NCBI GenBank assembly: GCA_019423635.1
Contig: JAHZBA010000027.1
Span: 1 to 40,760, forward strand
DNA length: 40,760 nucleotides
Reading direction: 5' to 3'
From: Clostridiales bacterium
Lineage (GTDB): Bacteria > Bacillota > Clostridia > Oscillospirales > Oscillospiraceae
Part shown: in pieces, positions 1 through 7,095 of the stretch
Layout: each line of letters starts with the position of its first letter
Numbering within the stretch: position 1 is the first letter of the stretch
The notes under the pieces: model-generated
What the model was told of the DNA's origin: nothing
What the model saw: only the letters and a program-made list of their open reading frames with translations
Database searches by the model: none
Translations under genes and position numbers: made by a program

Positions 1-8
1 CGCGAAGA

Positions 9-285
9 AAAAGAGAAAACGGGCCGTGCACGGTCCAAAAGAGAAAAAGACGCTGGTGGCGAGAACTTGCCCTGCGGCCAAGTTTCGCCAATATACGGGA
101 GTTGTCCCCGCCCGGCTTGGGTGGAAACTTGATAGCCCCTGCCGGCGCGCGCCGTCCCGCTCAGGTGAAGGACCTTTGACCCGCGTGAAGAGACTTCTGG
201 CGGAGACTGTTGGGAGGTTGACGGACGGTCCCTGCTTCTATCTCCGCGCTTTCCGCTTCGCTAAGCGCTGCCCCGGCGCTCTGCG
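9..285. repeat. Dispersed composite repeat, copy A
   Basis: This stretch is about 270 bases long and is repeated, diverged, at about 5462-5735. Shared blocks include a palindromic CCGTGCACGG core near 27-38, a GGCGAGAACTTG...TTTCGCC stem near 57-88, a block GGGAGTTGTCCCCGCCCGG and a block CGCTTTCCGCTTCGCTAAGC. The stem is retained in both copies, with one two-sided base-pair change. Open frames run across it in several phases on both strands with no ribosome site or recognisable domain, so I treat it as non-coding. Its function is unknown. Confidence 0.75.
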
Positions 286-286
286 G

Positions 287-596
287 TTCGTAGGGCGCGA
301 CGACCCGGCGCGCCGCTCCCCCCGGAACCTCCAGGCCTCCGGGAAACCGCCGCCCCCTTGCCTCTCCCTTTGGGAGAGGTGGCGCCGCCGCAGGCGGTGA
401 CGGAGAGGGTTCCCCCGCCTCAACCTCCGCCCCCCAATCAACCCTGCGGACCCCCCCTTCGTAGGGCGCGACGACCCGGCGCGCCGCTCCGCTCGAGGGC
501 CCTTCGTAGCGGCGGCCAGTGGCCGCCACCGACCTTTCCAAGGGTTTCATCTCCTCCGCCGCCCCCCTTCGTAGGGCGCGACGACTCGGCGCGCCG
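287..596. repeat. Three copies of a 29-bp GC-rich motif plus a hairpin repeat
   Basis: A 29-base motif, core GTAGGGCGCGACGACCCGG followed by CGCGCCG, occurs at 287-315, 458-486 and 568-596. The last copy has one C-to-T change. A fourth, more diverged copy is at 5903-5931. Between the first two copies, at 358-411, lies a double-hairpin repeat (CTCTCCC/GGGAGAG then CCGCC/GGCGG) that recurs at 5771-5822, followed by a shared CAACCTCC...CAATCAACCCTG block. The copies are irregularly spaced, so this is not a CRISPR array. It resembles the genome-wide intergenic palindromic repeats seen in Oscillospiraceae. No gene is supported from 1 to about 650. Confidence 0.75.
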
Positions 597-609
597 TTTC
601 CCAATGCTA

Positions 610-657
610 AAGGGGTGCCCCCTTAGTGCTATATATACACCCAGGGGGCACCCCTTG
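610..657. promoter_or_regulatory. Perfect 13-bp inverted repeat upstream of RHH gene
   Basis: AAGGGGTGCCCCC at 610-622 is matched by its exact complement GGGGGCACCCCTT at 645-657, around an AT-rich loop containing TATATATAC. It lies immediately before the -35 box of the RHH gene promoter. It could terminate transcription entering from the left or bind a regulator; it lacks a clear T-run. Confidence 0.55.
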
Positions 658-683
658 TCAAGAAAAACTTTTTGTGATATGGT
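655..683 (+). promoter_or_regulatory. Predicted promoter of the RHH gene
   Basis: TTGTCA at 655-660, a 17-base spacer, then TATGGT at 678-683 fit a sigma-A promoter with a weak -10. The start codon lies about 40 bases downstream. The -10 overlaps the first ATATGGTGC repeat, which would suit repression by the gene's own product (inference). Confidence 0.5.
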
Positions 684-707
684 GCGTACGTCATTACCAT
701 ATGGTGC
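677..707. promoter_or_regulatory. Tandem and inverted operator-like repeats
   Basis: ATATGGTGC occurs at 677-685 and again at 699-707, 22 bases apart. The second copy is also preceded by ACCATAT (696-702), the inverse of ATATGGT. Ribbon-helix-helix dimers commonly bind such short repeated half-sites. The position, on the -10 box and just before the ribosome site of the RHH gene, suggests autoregulation. Confidence 0.5.
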
Positions 708-721
708 ATAGGAGGTACAGT

Positions 722-889
722 GTGAGCCAATACCCATTAGTAAACCGGAAGCGGTTTGTCTCTTCTCTCGCCAACGAACTGGTGGAGCCCTTTGATGCAC
801 TATCCAAGGAGACCCGCATTCCCAAGTCCCGTCTCCTGGACATAGCCATCGAAGACCTCCTAAAAAAATACGAAAAAAAGGACGGCTGA
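722..889 (+). CDS. Small ribbon-helix-helix DNA-binding protein
   Basis: The product is 55 residues if the GTG at 722 is used. That start follows AGGAGG (711-716) at good spacing, while the longer open frame upstream has no ribosome site and crosses the promoter. The sequence VNRKRFVSSLANELVEPFD followed by LSKETRIPKSRLLDIAIEDLL has the beta-strand plus two-helix pattern of Arc/MetJ-type RHH proteins: a basic strand, then a turn ending in K-S-R before the second helix. It probably dimerises on the repeats at 677-707 and represses itself. It stands alone; its stop codon lies in the loop of the terminator, and no antitoxin or toxin partner is adjacent. Cargo or targets elsewhere cannot be seen. 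Confidence 0.75.
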   Translation: MSQYPLVNRKRFVSSLANELVEPFDALSKETRIPKSRLLDIAIEDLLKKYEKKDG

Positions 890-902
890 GCCGTCCTTTT
901 TT
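880..902. terminator. Bidirectional intrinsic terminator (RHH gene / typA)
   Basis: GGACGGC (880-886) pairs with GCCGTCC (890-896) around the TGA stop codon of the RHH gene. It is followed by six T on the plus strand and preceded by a run of A, which gives a T-run on the minus strand. It can therefore end both the RHH transcript and typA. Confidence 0.85.
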
Positions 903-968
903 CATCCCCGGAAATGCCCCCAAGTGACTTCACTGGCGGCGGGGGGTCTAAGGGGGGCTTGCTCCCCC

Positions 969-2792
969 TTACTTCTTCCCGTGCAGCGCCTTCATCCGCT
1001 TCTCGTGGTCCAGGATGCTCTTGCGCATCCGCAGGCTCTTGGGGGTCACCTCCAGCAGCTCGTCGTCCGCCAGGAACTCCAAACACTGCTCCAGACTCAT
1101 CTGCTTGGGGGGCACCAGCCGCAGGGCCTCGTCGGAGCCGCTGGCCCGGGTGTTGGTCAGCTGCTTCTTCTTGCACACGTTCACCGTCATGTCCTCGCTC
1201 CGGGGGCTCACGCCGATGACCATGCCGCCGTACACCGGCACGCCGGCGCCGATGAACAGCGTGCCCCGCTCCTGGGCGTTGAAGAGGCCGTAGGTGATGG
1301 ACTCGCCGGTCTCGAAGGAGATGATGGAGCCGTTGCCCCGGCGGGAGATGTCGCCCTTGTAGGGGGCGTAGCTGTCAAAGACGGAGGCCATGATGCCCTC
1401 GCCCTTGGTGTCGGTGAGGAAGTCGCTGCGGTAGCCGAAAAGGCCCCGGGCGGGGATCAGAAACTCAATCTTCATCCGCTCGCCCACCGGCGTCATCTCC
1501 ACCAGGTCCGCCTTCCGCTGGCCCAGCTTCTCGATGACCGGGCCCACGCAGTCGCCGGGCACGTCCACCACCAGCCGCTCAATGGGCTCGCACTTCTGCC
1601 CGTCAATTTCCTGATAGAGCACCCGGGCGGGGGACACCTGGAACTCGTAGCCCTCCCGGCGCATGGTCTCGATGAGGATGCTCAGGGACATCTCCCCCCG
1701 GCCCGCCACGTTGAAGGCCGTCTCCCGGTCGGTATCCGTGACCCGCAGGGACACATCCTTGAGGGTCTCCCGGTACAGCCGCTCCCGGATCTGGCGGGAG
1801 GTGACGAACTTGCCCTCCTTCCCGGCAAAGGGGGAGTCGTTGACGGAGAAGGTCATCTCCAGGGTGGGGGCGGAGATCTTCACGAAGGGCAGCGCCTCCA
1901 CCGCGTCGGGGGCACAGATGGTGTCGCCGATGGTGATGTCGCCAATGCCGCTCATGGCCACAATGTTGCCGGCGGAGGACTCGGTGACCGCCTTGCGGCT
2001 GAGGCCCTCAAACTCATAGATGGCCGTGGCCTTGGCCTTGCGGAGCACGGCCTCCGGGTCGTGGTAGTTGCACACGGCGATCTCCTGGTTCTGCTTCAAC
2101 GTGCCCCGCTCAATGCGGCCGATGGCGATGCGGCCCACGAACTCGTTGTAGTCGATGGAGCTCACCAGCATCTGGAAGGGCTCGTCCACGTTGGCCTCCG
2201 GGGCGGGGATATACTCCAGAATCGTCTCAAAGAGGGGCGCGAGATCCGTGCCCACGGCGTCGGGGGAGTAGGAGGCGGTGCCGTTGCGGCCGGAGCAGAA
2301 CAGCATGGGGCTGTCCAGTTGCTCCGGCGTGGCGTCCAGGTCCATGAGGAGCTCCAGCACCTCGTCCACCACCTCGTGGATTCTCTGGTCCGGCCGGTCG
2401 ATCTTGTTCACCACCACGATGACCCGGTGGCCCAGCTCCAGCGCCTTGGAGAGGACGAAGCGGGTCTGGGGCATGGGGCCCTCGGCGGCGTCCACCAGCA
2501 GAATGACGCCGTTGACCATCTTCAAAATGCGCTCCACCTCGCCGCCGAAGTCGGCGTGGCCCGGGGTGTCCACGATGTTGATCTTGGTGTCCTTGTACTG
2601 GATGGCGGTGTTCTTGGCCAGGATGGTGATGCCCCGCTCCCGCTCCAGGTCCCCGGAGTCCATGACGCGGTCCACCACCTCCTGGTTCTCCCGGTACACA
2701 CCGCCCTGCTTGAGCATCTCGTCCACCAGGGTGGTCTTGCCGTGGTCTACGTGGGCGATGATGGCAACATTTCTCAGCTTCTCGTTTTTCAT
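969..2792 (-). CDS. typA: Ribosome-associated translational GTPase TypA/BipA
   Basis: The product is 607 residues, the usual family length. The N-terminal GTPase domain shows G1 AHVDHGKTTL (residues 13-22), DTPGH as G3, and NKID as G4. It is followed by EF-Tu domain II-like, EF-G domain III/V-like and the TypA-specific C-terminal regions. TypA acts on the 70S ribosome and 50S assembly, helping growth under cold and other stress. The start ATG at 2792 follows AAGGAGATCGTCT. The C-terminal stop sits just before the bidirectional terminator at 880-902. The gene is ordinary; its upstream region is not: 116 bases of leader and first codons are duplicated 242 bases upstream, and the only good promoter lies beyond the duplicate. 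Confidence 0.97.
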   Translation of the reverse strand: MKNEKLRNVAIIAHVDHGKTTLVDEMLKQGGVYRENQEVVDRVMDSGDLERERGITILAKNTAIQYKDTKINIVDTPGHADFGGEVERILKMVNGVILLVDAAEGPMPQTRFVLSKALELGHRVIVVVNKIDRPDQRIHEVVDEVLELLMDLDATPEQLDSPMLFCSGRNGTASYSPDAVGTDLAPLFETILEYIPAPEANVDEPFQMLVSSIDYNEFVGRIAIGRIERGTLKQNQEIAVCNYHDPEAVLRKAKATAIYEFEGLSRKAVTESSAGNIVAMSGIGDITIGDTICAPDAVEALPFVKISAPTLEMTFSVNDSPFAGKEGKFVTSRQIRERLYRETLKDVSLRVTDTDRETAFNVAGRGEMSLSILIETMRREGYEFQVSPARVLYQEIDGQKCEPIERLVVDVPGDCVGPVIEKLGQRKADLVEMTPVGERMKIEFLIPARGLFGYRSDFLTDTKGEGIMASVFDSYAPYKGDISRRGNGSIISFETGESITYGLFNAQERGTLFIGAGVPVYGGMVIGVSPRSEDMTVNVCKKKQLTNTRASGSDEALRLVPPKQMSLEQCLEFLADDELLEVTPKSLRMRKSILDHEKRMKALHGKK

Positions 2793-3102
2793 AGACGATC
2801 TCCTTATCCAACGGCAAGACCACGGGGCCCCATCGAAGATGGGGCGGCGCGAAGCGCCGTCATTTCAATCAATCAAGTGGGGCCCCGCAAAATCACAGAT
2901 TTTGCGGGGAGAGGAGGAAGGAACGGAGCGGAACGAAATCCGCGCCGTCAGGCGTGGATGGAGTGGGCGGAGTTTCTTCCGACGAGGTCTGCGTGGGCGA
3001 TGATGGCGACATTTCTCAGCTTCTCGTTTTTCATAGACGATCTCCTTATCCAACGGCAAGACCACGGGGCCCCATCGAAGATGGGGCGGCGCGAAGCGCC
3101 GT
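2745..3102. repeat. Direct duplication of typA leader and first codons
   Basis: Positions 2745-2860 and 2987-3102 (116 bases each, offset 242) differ at only two positions by eye. Each unit carries the first ~15 typA codons, the ribosome site and two leader hairpins (GGCGCTTCGCGCC type and CCCATCTTCGATGGG). The 126-base spacer contains a perfect 12-bp hairpin, CCCCGCAAAATC/GATTTTGCGGGG (2883-2909), and no obvious promoter. Confidence 0.9.
2948..3034 (-). pseudogene. Truncated typA copy / leader mini-ORF
   Basis: From the ATG at 3034 the frame reads MKNEKLRNVAIIAHADLVGR and then stops at 2948 after 28 residues. The first 14 residues equal TypA; the P-loop is lost (VDHGKTT becomes ADLVGRN). 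It has the same ribosome site as the intact gene and lies between the promoter (3126-3154) and typA. It would therefore be translated from the typA mRNA as a short upstream peptide. It is either a remnant of a partial duplication or a leader ORF; the sequence cannot decide. Confidence 0.7.
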
Positions 3103-3125
3103 GATTTTCAGTATATCGACGTTTT

Positions 3126-3154
3126 ATTATAGACAGATTTTTCCCGCAATGCAA
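3126..3154 (-). promoter_or_regulatory. Promoter of typA transcript
   Basis: Read on the minus strand: TTGCAT (3154-3149), 17-base spacer, perfect TATAAT (3131-3126). It is the only strong promoter upstream of typA. It would give a leader of about 325 bases that includes the truncated typA copy. The same -35 TTGCAT/17/TATAAT arrangement drives tRNA-Gly. Confidence 0.75.
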
Positions 3155-3175
3155 GATAAAAATCCCACAAAATCA

Positions 3176-3216
3176 GCAAAAAAGGGGCGGTTCCTCATGT
3201 GGAACCGTCCCTTTTT
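3176..3216. terminator. Intrinsic terminator after FUSC-like gene
   Basis: An 11-bp stem GGGGCGGTTCC (3184-3194) / GGAACCGTCCC (3201-3211) is flanked by A-rich sequence on the left and TTTTT on the right. On the minus strand it is followed by a T-run, ending the symporter/FUSC transcription unit before the typA promoter. Confidence 0.85.
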
Positions 3217-3300
3217 CCGCGGGGAAGGGGGAAGCTGCGCCGTTCCTCCGCCGGCGGCGGAGCGCGGAGGGGCTGCACAGGAGGCGCCCGGCTCTCCCGC

Positions 3301-3861
3301 TCAGGGGTCCGGCGGTGCCGGCGGCTCCTCCGCCGTTTCCGCGGCATGGGTGGGCAGCACGGCGTTGACCACCAGCGCCACTCCCACGCCGGTCAGGGTC
3401 TCCACCACCCGGGCGATGCCGTAGTAAAACCGCTCGCCGCCGGGGACGTTCCCGGCAATCACCATGACGCAGGGGACGATGCAGGCCATGACGCAGGCGC
3501 TGGGCCACTTGAGCAGGGTGCAGACCCAGATCCCGGCCACGCAGACCAGCCCCAGCATGGCGGCGGTCAGGGCCCAGTGCTGCAAAAAGGGCTCGATCAC
3601 CAGCAGGAACAGGCCCAGCATTGCGCCGATCAGCACCCCCAAAAACCGGGACAGTCCGGACTGCAGGGTCTGCTCCACGGTGTTCTGCATACACACGATG
3701 CTGGCAATGCAGGCGTACAGCGGCCCGATATAGCCCAGCACGCCGGAGAGGGAGTCGTTGTATAAAAGCCCGAAGGGGGCGAAGATCAAATAGGAGACCG
3801 TCACCGCCACGGCGGTTTTCACGGTGCGCATTCCAATGTGGGGAACTCTTAGCTTTGACAT
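3301..3861 (-). CDS. FUSC / aromatic acid exporter-like membrane protein
   Basis: A 186-residue integral membrane protein. The N-terminus (RVPHIGMRTVKTAVAVTVSY) and the following alternation of about five to six hydrophobic segments match the N-terminal membrane half of the aromatic acid exporter / FUSC family (ArAE_1-like). The motif RFLGVLIGAMLGL (around residues 72-84) is typical. The short C-terminal tail is rich in Ala, Glu and Pro and there is no cytoplasmic domain, so it is the short single-domain form common in Firmicutes. The ribosome site upstream of ATG 3861 is weak. It follows the symporter gene by 122 bases on the same strand and may be co-transcribed. Substrate unknown. Confidence 0.75.
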   Translation of the reverse strand: MSKLRVPHIGMRTVKTAVAVTVSYLIFAPFGLLYNDSLSGVLGYIGPLYACIASIVCMQNTVEQTLQSGLSRFLGVLIGAMLGLFLLVIEPFLQHWALTAAMLGLVCVAGIWVCTLLKWPSACVMACIVPCVMVIAGNVPGGERFYYGIARVVETLTGVGVALVVNAVLPTHAAETAEEPPAPPDP

Positions 3862-3983
3862 GACGCTTGTTTTATCCTTTATTCATCTGTGGAAAGCCGG
3901 GAGGAGCTGCCGCGCCGCCGCCCGTCGGGTGTGCGGGGAATCAAGCCCTGCGGGGGCACCGGCAGGTGCGCCGCGGAGCAGAG

Positions 3984-5321
3984 TCAAAACGCCACCTTCA
4001 TCAGCAGCGCCACCGCGCAGAGGATCGCCGCGCAGGGCACATACACATACCGCCCCACGCCGTACCAGAGCTGCCCGGCGCCCCGCCCCGGTCCCCGGCA
4101 GATCTCGTCCATCAGATCCTCCCGGGGCATGATCCAGAACCAGGAGATGGCCCCCAGCGTGGCGCCGATGGGGATGATATAGATGGACACAATGTCCATC
4201 CACGGCCCCCACTTGAAGATGGGTTCCATGTTCACGCCGATCCCCAGGCACACGGCGCAGAGGATCGCCAGCATGACCTTTCGGTCCAGCCTGGGGAAGC
4301 GGTGCAGCAGGGACTCCCCCACCGCCTCGAACATGTTCTGCAAAGAGCTGACGCCGGCAAAGACCATGGCGGTGTAGAGGATCACGGCAAAGAGCCGGCC
4401 CAGGGGGATGTCCTGGAGAATCCGGGGCAGGGTGACAAAGAGCAGCGACGGCCCCGCGCCGATGTCCAGCCCGTAGGCAAAGCAGGCGGGAATGATGACC
4501 AGCGCCGCCACCAGGGCCGCGATGGTGTCGAAGAGGGCCGTGCGCTTGGCCAGGGAGATCACGTCCTCCTCACTGTCCAGGTACGCGCCGTAGACGATCA
4601 TGCCGCTGCCGGTGATGGAGAGGGAGAAGAAGGCCTGTCCCATGGCCCAGATCCACACCATGGGGTCCAGGAGCTCCTCCCAGCGGGGGGAGAACATGTA
4701 GCGGTAGCCCTCCGCCGCGCCGGGCAGGAAGGCCACCCGCACCGCCAGGATCAGGAAGATGATAAAGAACAGGGGCATCATGATCTTGTTGCTCTTTTCG
4801 ATGCTCTTGGCCCCCAGCAGCAGCGTCAGCAGCGTGCCCACCACCACGATGACGTGGAAGGGGATCACGGAGTAGTCCGAGAGGGAGAAGGACTCAAACC
4901 AGGGGCCGGGGTCCACGCGCATCAGCGTGCCGCCCAGGGAGGCGGCGAAGGCCTTGAGCACGTAAGCGATGATGACGGCGTAGCCCAGGGCGATGCACAT
5001 GGACCCCGCCAGAGGCAGCCAGCCCAGCGCATGGCCCGCCGGGCCCAGCCGCTCCTTCCGGGCGGACCAGGCCATGCGGTAGGACCCCAGGGTGCCCGTG
5101 CGGGCCCGGCGGCCCACGGCGTACTCCGCCGAGAGGCCCACGGTGCCGAAGAGCGCGATGAAGATCAGGTACGCGATGAGGAAGGCGCCGCCGCCGTTGC
5201 TGCCCATCTTGGCGGGAAAGCCCCAGACATTGGCCATGCCCACAGCGGAGCCCACCGCAGAGAGCACAAAGCCCCAGCTGCTGGTGAACTGGTGGTGTTT
5301 TTTCGGATGCTTCATATCCAT
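3984..5321 (-). CDS. SNF-family sodium-dependent transporter
   Basis: 445 residues. The N-terminal TM1 region SWGFVLSAVGSAVGMANVWG followed by FPAKMGSNGGGAF is the Na+ and substrate site signature of the neurotransmitter:sodium symporter family (LeuT/MhsT-like). About eleven hydrophobic segments follow, as in the shorter bacterial members. Such proteins import amino acids, often hydrophobic or aromatic ones, with Na+. The start ATG at 5321 follows AGGAAGATATTCT. The adjacent FUSC/ArAE-like gene downstream would make an import/export pair for aromatic compounds plausible, but this is inference only. Confidence 0.92.
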   Translation of the reverse strand: MDMKHPKKHHQFTSSWGFVLSAVGSAVGMANVWGFPAKMGSNGGGAFLIAYLIFIALFGTVGLSAEYAVGRRARTGTLGSYRMAWSARKERLGPAGHALGWLPLAGSMCIALGYAVIIAYVLKAFAASLGGTLMRVDPGPWFESFSLSDYSVIPFHVIVVVGTLLTLLLGAKSIEKSNKIMMPLFFIIFLILAVRVAFLPGAAEGYRYMFSPRWEELLDPMVWIWAMGQAFFSLSITGSGMIVYGAYLDSEEDVISLAKRTALFDTIAALVAALVIIPACFAYGLDIGAGPSLLFVTLPRILQDIPLGRLFAVILYTAMVFAGVSSLQNMFEAVGESLLHRFPRLDRKVMLAILCAVCLGIGVNMEPIFKWGPWMDIVSIYIIPIGATLGAISWFWIMPREDLMDEICRGPGRGAGQLWYGVGRYVYVPCAAILCAVALLMKVAF

Positions 5322-5442
5322 AGAATATCTTCCTCTTCCTGGCGCGGGGCGCCGGCTTTTTGGGTCCCCCTGGGGGAGGGTGGGCGGCCTGCGGCCGGGG
5401 GCTGGATTTTAGCTATGATGATAGCTGGCAATGCACCCCCCA

Positions 5443-5735
5443 TTTTCTTTTTGGTCTTGCCAAAAAGAAAACGGGCCGTGCACGGTCCAAAAGAAAAAAA
5501 CGCCTGTGGCGAGAATTTGACCTCCGGTCAAATTTCGCCAATATGCGGGAGTTGTCCCCGCCCGGCTTGGGCGGAAACTTGGAAGCCCCTGCCGGCGCGC
5601 GCCGGACCCGGGTCCTTGTAGAACCTTTTCCCCGCGTGAAGAAACTTCCGATGGTAACTATTGGGTGCTTAACGAACTGCCCCTGCTTCTAATTCCGCGC
5701 TTTCCGCTTCGCTAAGCGCTGCCCTGGCGTTCTGT
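5443..5735. repeat. Dispersed composite repeat, copy B
   Basis: This is the second copy of the repeat at 9-285. It begins with a 12-bp palindrome (TTTTCTTTTTGG, 5443-5454, pairing with CCAAAAAGAAAA, 5460-5471). The internal stem is GGCGAGAATTTGACC/GGTCAAATTTCGCC near 5510-5542. Relative to copy A the stem changes C:G to T:A on both sides, and a C/C mismatch in copy A is a paired A:T here. This suggests selection for structure. No gene is supported between 5322 and the tRNA at 6108. Confidence 0.75.
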
Positions 5736-5770
5736 GGGGATTACCCCCTGGTTCTGGTCGGGCCATCCTC

Positions 5771-5931
5771 TTGCCTCTCCCTCTGGGAGAGGTGGCACCG
5801 CCCTAGGCGGTGACGGAGAGGGCTCTACCTCAACCTCCGGCCCCAATCAACCCTGTGGCCGCCACCGTCCTTCCCGTGGGGCCCGCCCCCTGTCCGAACG
5901 CCTCCGTAGGGCACGATGACCCGGCGCGCCG
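5771..5931. repeat. Second copy of hairpin repeat and 29-bp motif
   Basis: A CTCTCCC/GGGAGAG then CCGCC/GGCGG double hairpin at 5771-5822, a CAACCTCC...CAATCAACCCTG block at about 5831-5858, and a diverged 29-bp motif at 5903-5931 follow in the same order as in 358-486. The two loci are thus copies of one larger composite arrangement. Confidence 0.7.
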
Positions 5932-6039
5932 CTCCCCCATGTCCCACTTCATCCGGCCGCGACCCGGAGCGGTAAGGGCCTGTCCTCCCCGTCCCCCCTC
6001 CGCCGCGAGTCCAGCGAAGCGAGTCGCGGTGGAAAGCGA

Positions 6040-6103
6040 AGAAATTCCCACCAGAGTGCAGTTTTCGCCGCAAGGCGGAAACGGAACGGTGGCGGGAATT
6101 TCT
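6040..6103. repeat. Nested palindrome downstream of tRNA-Gly
   Basis: AGAAATTCCCaCC (6040-6052) pairs with GGcGGGAATTTCT (6091-6103), enclosing a second hairpin GTTTTCGCC/GGCGGAAAC (6061-6069, 6074-6082). It ends five bases from the tRNA 3' CCA. It has no long T-run, so it may be a processing or termination structure, or simply a repeat. Confidence 0.55.
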
Positions 6104-6107
6104 GAGC

Positions 6108-6181
6108 TGGAGCAGGGTACGGGAGTCGAACCCGCCTTAACGGCTTGGGAAGCCGCTGTAATACCGATATACCAACCCTGC
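6108..6181 (-). tRNA. tRNA-Gly (anticodon CCC)
   Basis: On the minus strand GCAGGGT pairs with ACCCTGC to form the acceptor stem, followed by discriminator T and an encoded CCA. The anticodon loop TTCCCAA is closed by GCGGC/GCCGT and gives anticodon CCC. The T arm CGGG-TTCGACT-CCCG is standard. The gene is 74 bases including CCA and has its own promoter 43 bases upstream. Confidence 0.95.
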
Positions 6182-6223
6182 ATGACCGCTGTGCGGCGGA
6201 CATTCGATTAAGCACTGAAGATT

Positions 6224-6252
6224 ATTATAACAGATCTATTTCGGAAATGCAA
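6224..6252 (-). promoter_or_regulatory. Promoter of tRNA-Gly
   Basis: On the minus strand TTGCAT (6252-6247), 17-base spacer, TATAAT (6229-6224); the tRNA 5' end is 43 bases downstream. It has the same boxes and spacing as the typA promoter. Confidence 0.8.
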
Positions 6253-6342
6253 CACAAAAAACAGGAAAATCACGGGAATTGATGGGACCGGCGGCTCGAT
6301 GTCATGAAGTCCGGCCGGAAAGGGCCCTCTCAGTCTGGCCTG

Positions 6343-6720
6343 CGGCCAGACAGCTCCCCCGGAGGGGGAGCCCAGCTTGTCCAAGAACTTCCGGACATTT
6401 CAGTCTCTCTCAAGGAGGGAGGCTTTTACGAGGGAGTGGCGCACATTGTGCGCCCGCCTCTCCCGTCTCTCGTCTCCCGTAAAGGCTTCCCCTTTAGGGG
6501 AAGCTGGCACGGCGAAGCCGTGACTGATGAGGGCGATTACTGGCAGGCCCACGCTGAACGGCCTCATCCACCCCAGTGTGCGCACTGGGGCACCTTCCCC
6601 TAAAGGGGAAGGTTTTTACGAGGGACTGGCGCACAATATGCGCCCGCCCCCCGTCTCTCGTCTCCCGCAAAGGCTTCCCCTTCAGGGGAAGCTGGCACGG
6701 CGAAGCCGTGACTGATGAGG
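6343..6720. repeat. Cluster of palindromic intergenic repeats
   Basis: At least three related units are present. AAGGCTTCCCCTTTAGGGGA runs on into AGCTGGCACGGCGAAGCCGTGACTGATGAG at about 6482-6531, and again with CTTCAGGGG at about 6669-6719. A partial CCTTCCCC/GGGGAAGG hairpin is at 6592-6612, and a CTCCCCC/GGGGGAG hairpin at about 6351-6370. Units are joined by TTTTACGAGGGA(G/C)TGGCGCACA(T/A)T blocks (about 6424 and 6616). No gene is supported in 6182-6733. Confidence 0.7.
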
Positions 6721-6733
6721 TCTCTCCCGTTCC

Positions 6734-6982
6734 TCACTCCTCCAAAAGCTCGTCCGCTGTCACGCGCAAAATCTGCGCAATGGCTTTCAACTCCACGTCG
6801 CTCACGGTCCGGTTTCCGCTCTCAATGGCCTGAATCGCGTTTTTGCCCAAATCAACTCCCACCAGTTGCAACTGGTCTGCAAGCGCCCGCTGGGAGCAAT
6901 ACGGTTCAATCTGCGCCCGCAACTGCGCAATTTTAGGTCCGCAGATGTTCCACGTACCATTAGCAGCCCTTACTTTCCGCAT
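6734..6982 (-). CDS. XRE-family helix-turn-helix regulator
   Basis: 82 residues from the ATG at 6982, chosen because GGAGAGGATTTT precedes it; an upstream in-frame ATG has no ribosome site. Residues ~16-80 form a Cro/CI-type HTH. The helix pair is SQRALADQL ... VDLGKNAIQAIESG, and the C-terminus DVELKAIAQILRVTADELL is the usual last helix. It is divergently arranged with the small broken ORF at 7096. The gap between them carries two TTGACA/TGTCAA inverted repeats and a GACACG/CGTGTC palindrome, likely its operators. The gene ends among intergenic repeats. Probably a small local repressor; its targets are not known. Confidence 0.85.
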   Translation of the reverse strand: MRKVRAANGTWNICGPKIAQLRAQIEPYCSQRALADQLQLVGVDLGKNAIQAIESGNRTVSDVELKAIAQILRVTADELLEE

Positions 6983-6997
6983 AAAATCCTCTCCATG

Positions 6998-7080
6998 TTG
7001 ACATGTTCTGCTTGTCAATGGAGATAGTTTATGCAATCATGAAAGTAAGGTTGACACGATAACCGTGTCGCAATTGTCAA
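6998..7080. promoter_or_regulatory. Divergent operator region with three palindromes
   Basis: TTGACA-9-TGTCAA spans 6998-7018. GACACG-ATAAC-CGTGTC spans 7053-7069, and it is itself nested in TTGACA (7051-7056) ... TGTCAA (7075-7080). They lie between the XRE gene and the small ORF. The TTGACA hexamers may also serve as -35 boxes, though no convincing -10 at the right distance was found. Confidence 0.55.
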
Positions 7081-7095
7081 GATAGGAGGATTACG

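Noticed and set aside
287..596. CRISPR array
   Set aside because: Only three copies, very unequal spacing, spacers partly repetitive themselves and no cas genes.
438..923. Minus-strand frames between typA and the window start
   Set aside because: They cross the RHH gene, its promoter and repeats and lack ribosome sites.
924..3104. 726-codon open frame opposite typA
   Set aside because: It mirrors typA on the other strand, is His/Gly/Leu-rich without domains and has no ribosome site; GC-rich coding DNA commonly opens the opposite frame.
2793..3120. Known riboswitch in the typA leader
   Set aside because: The hairpins are simple and I recognise no riboswitch core; the region is better explained by a partial duplication.
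3867..5621. 584-codon frame opposite the SNF transporter and into the repeat
   Set aside because: Antisense shadow; the real transporter on the minus strand has clear family motifs.
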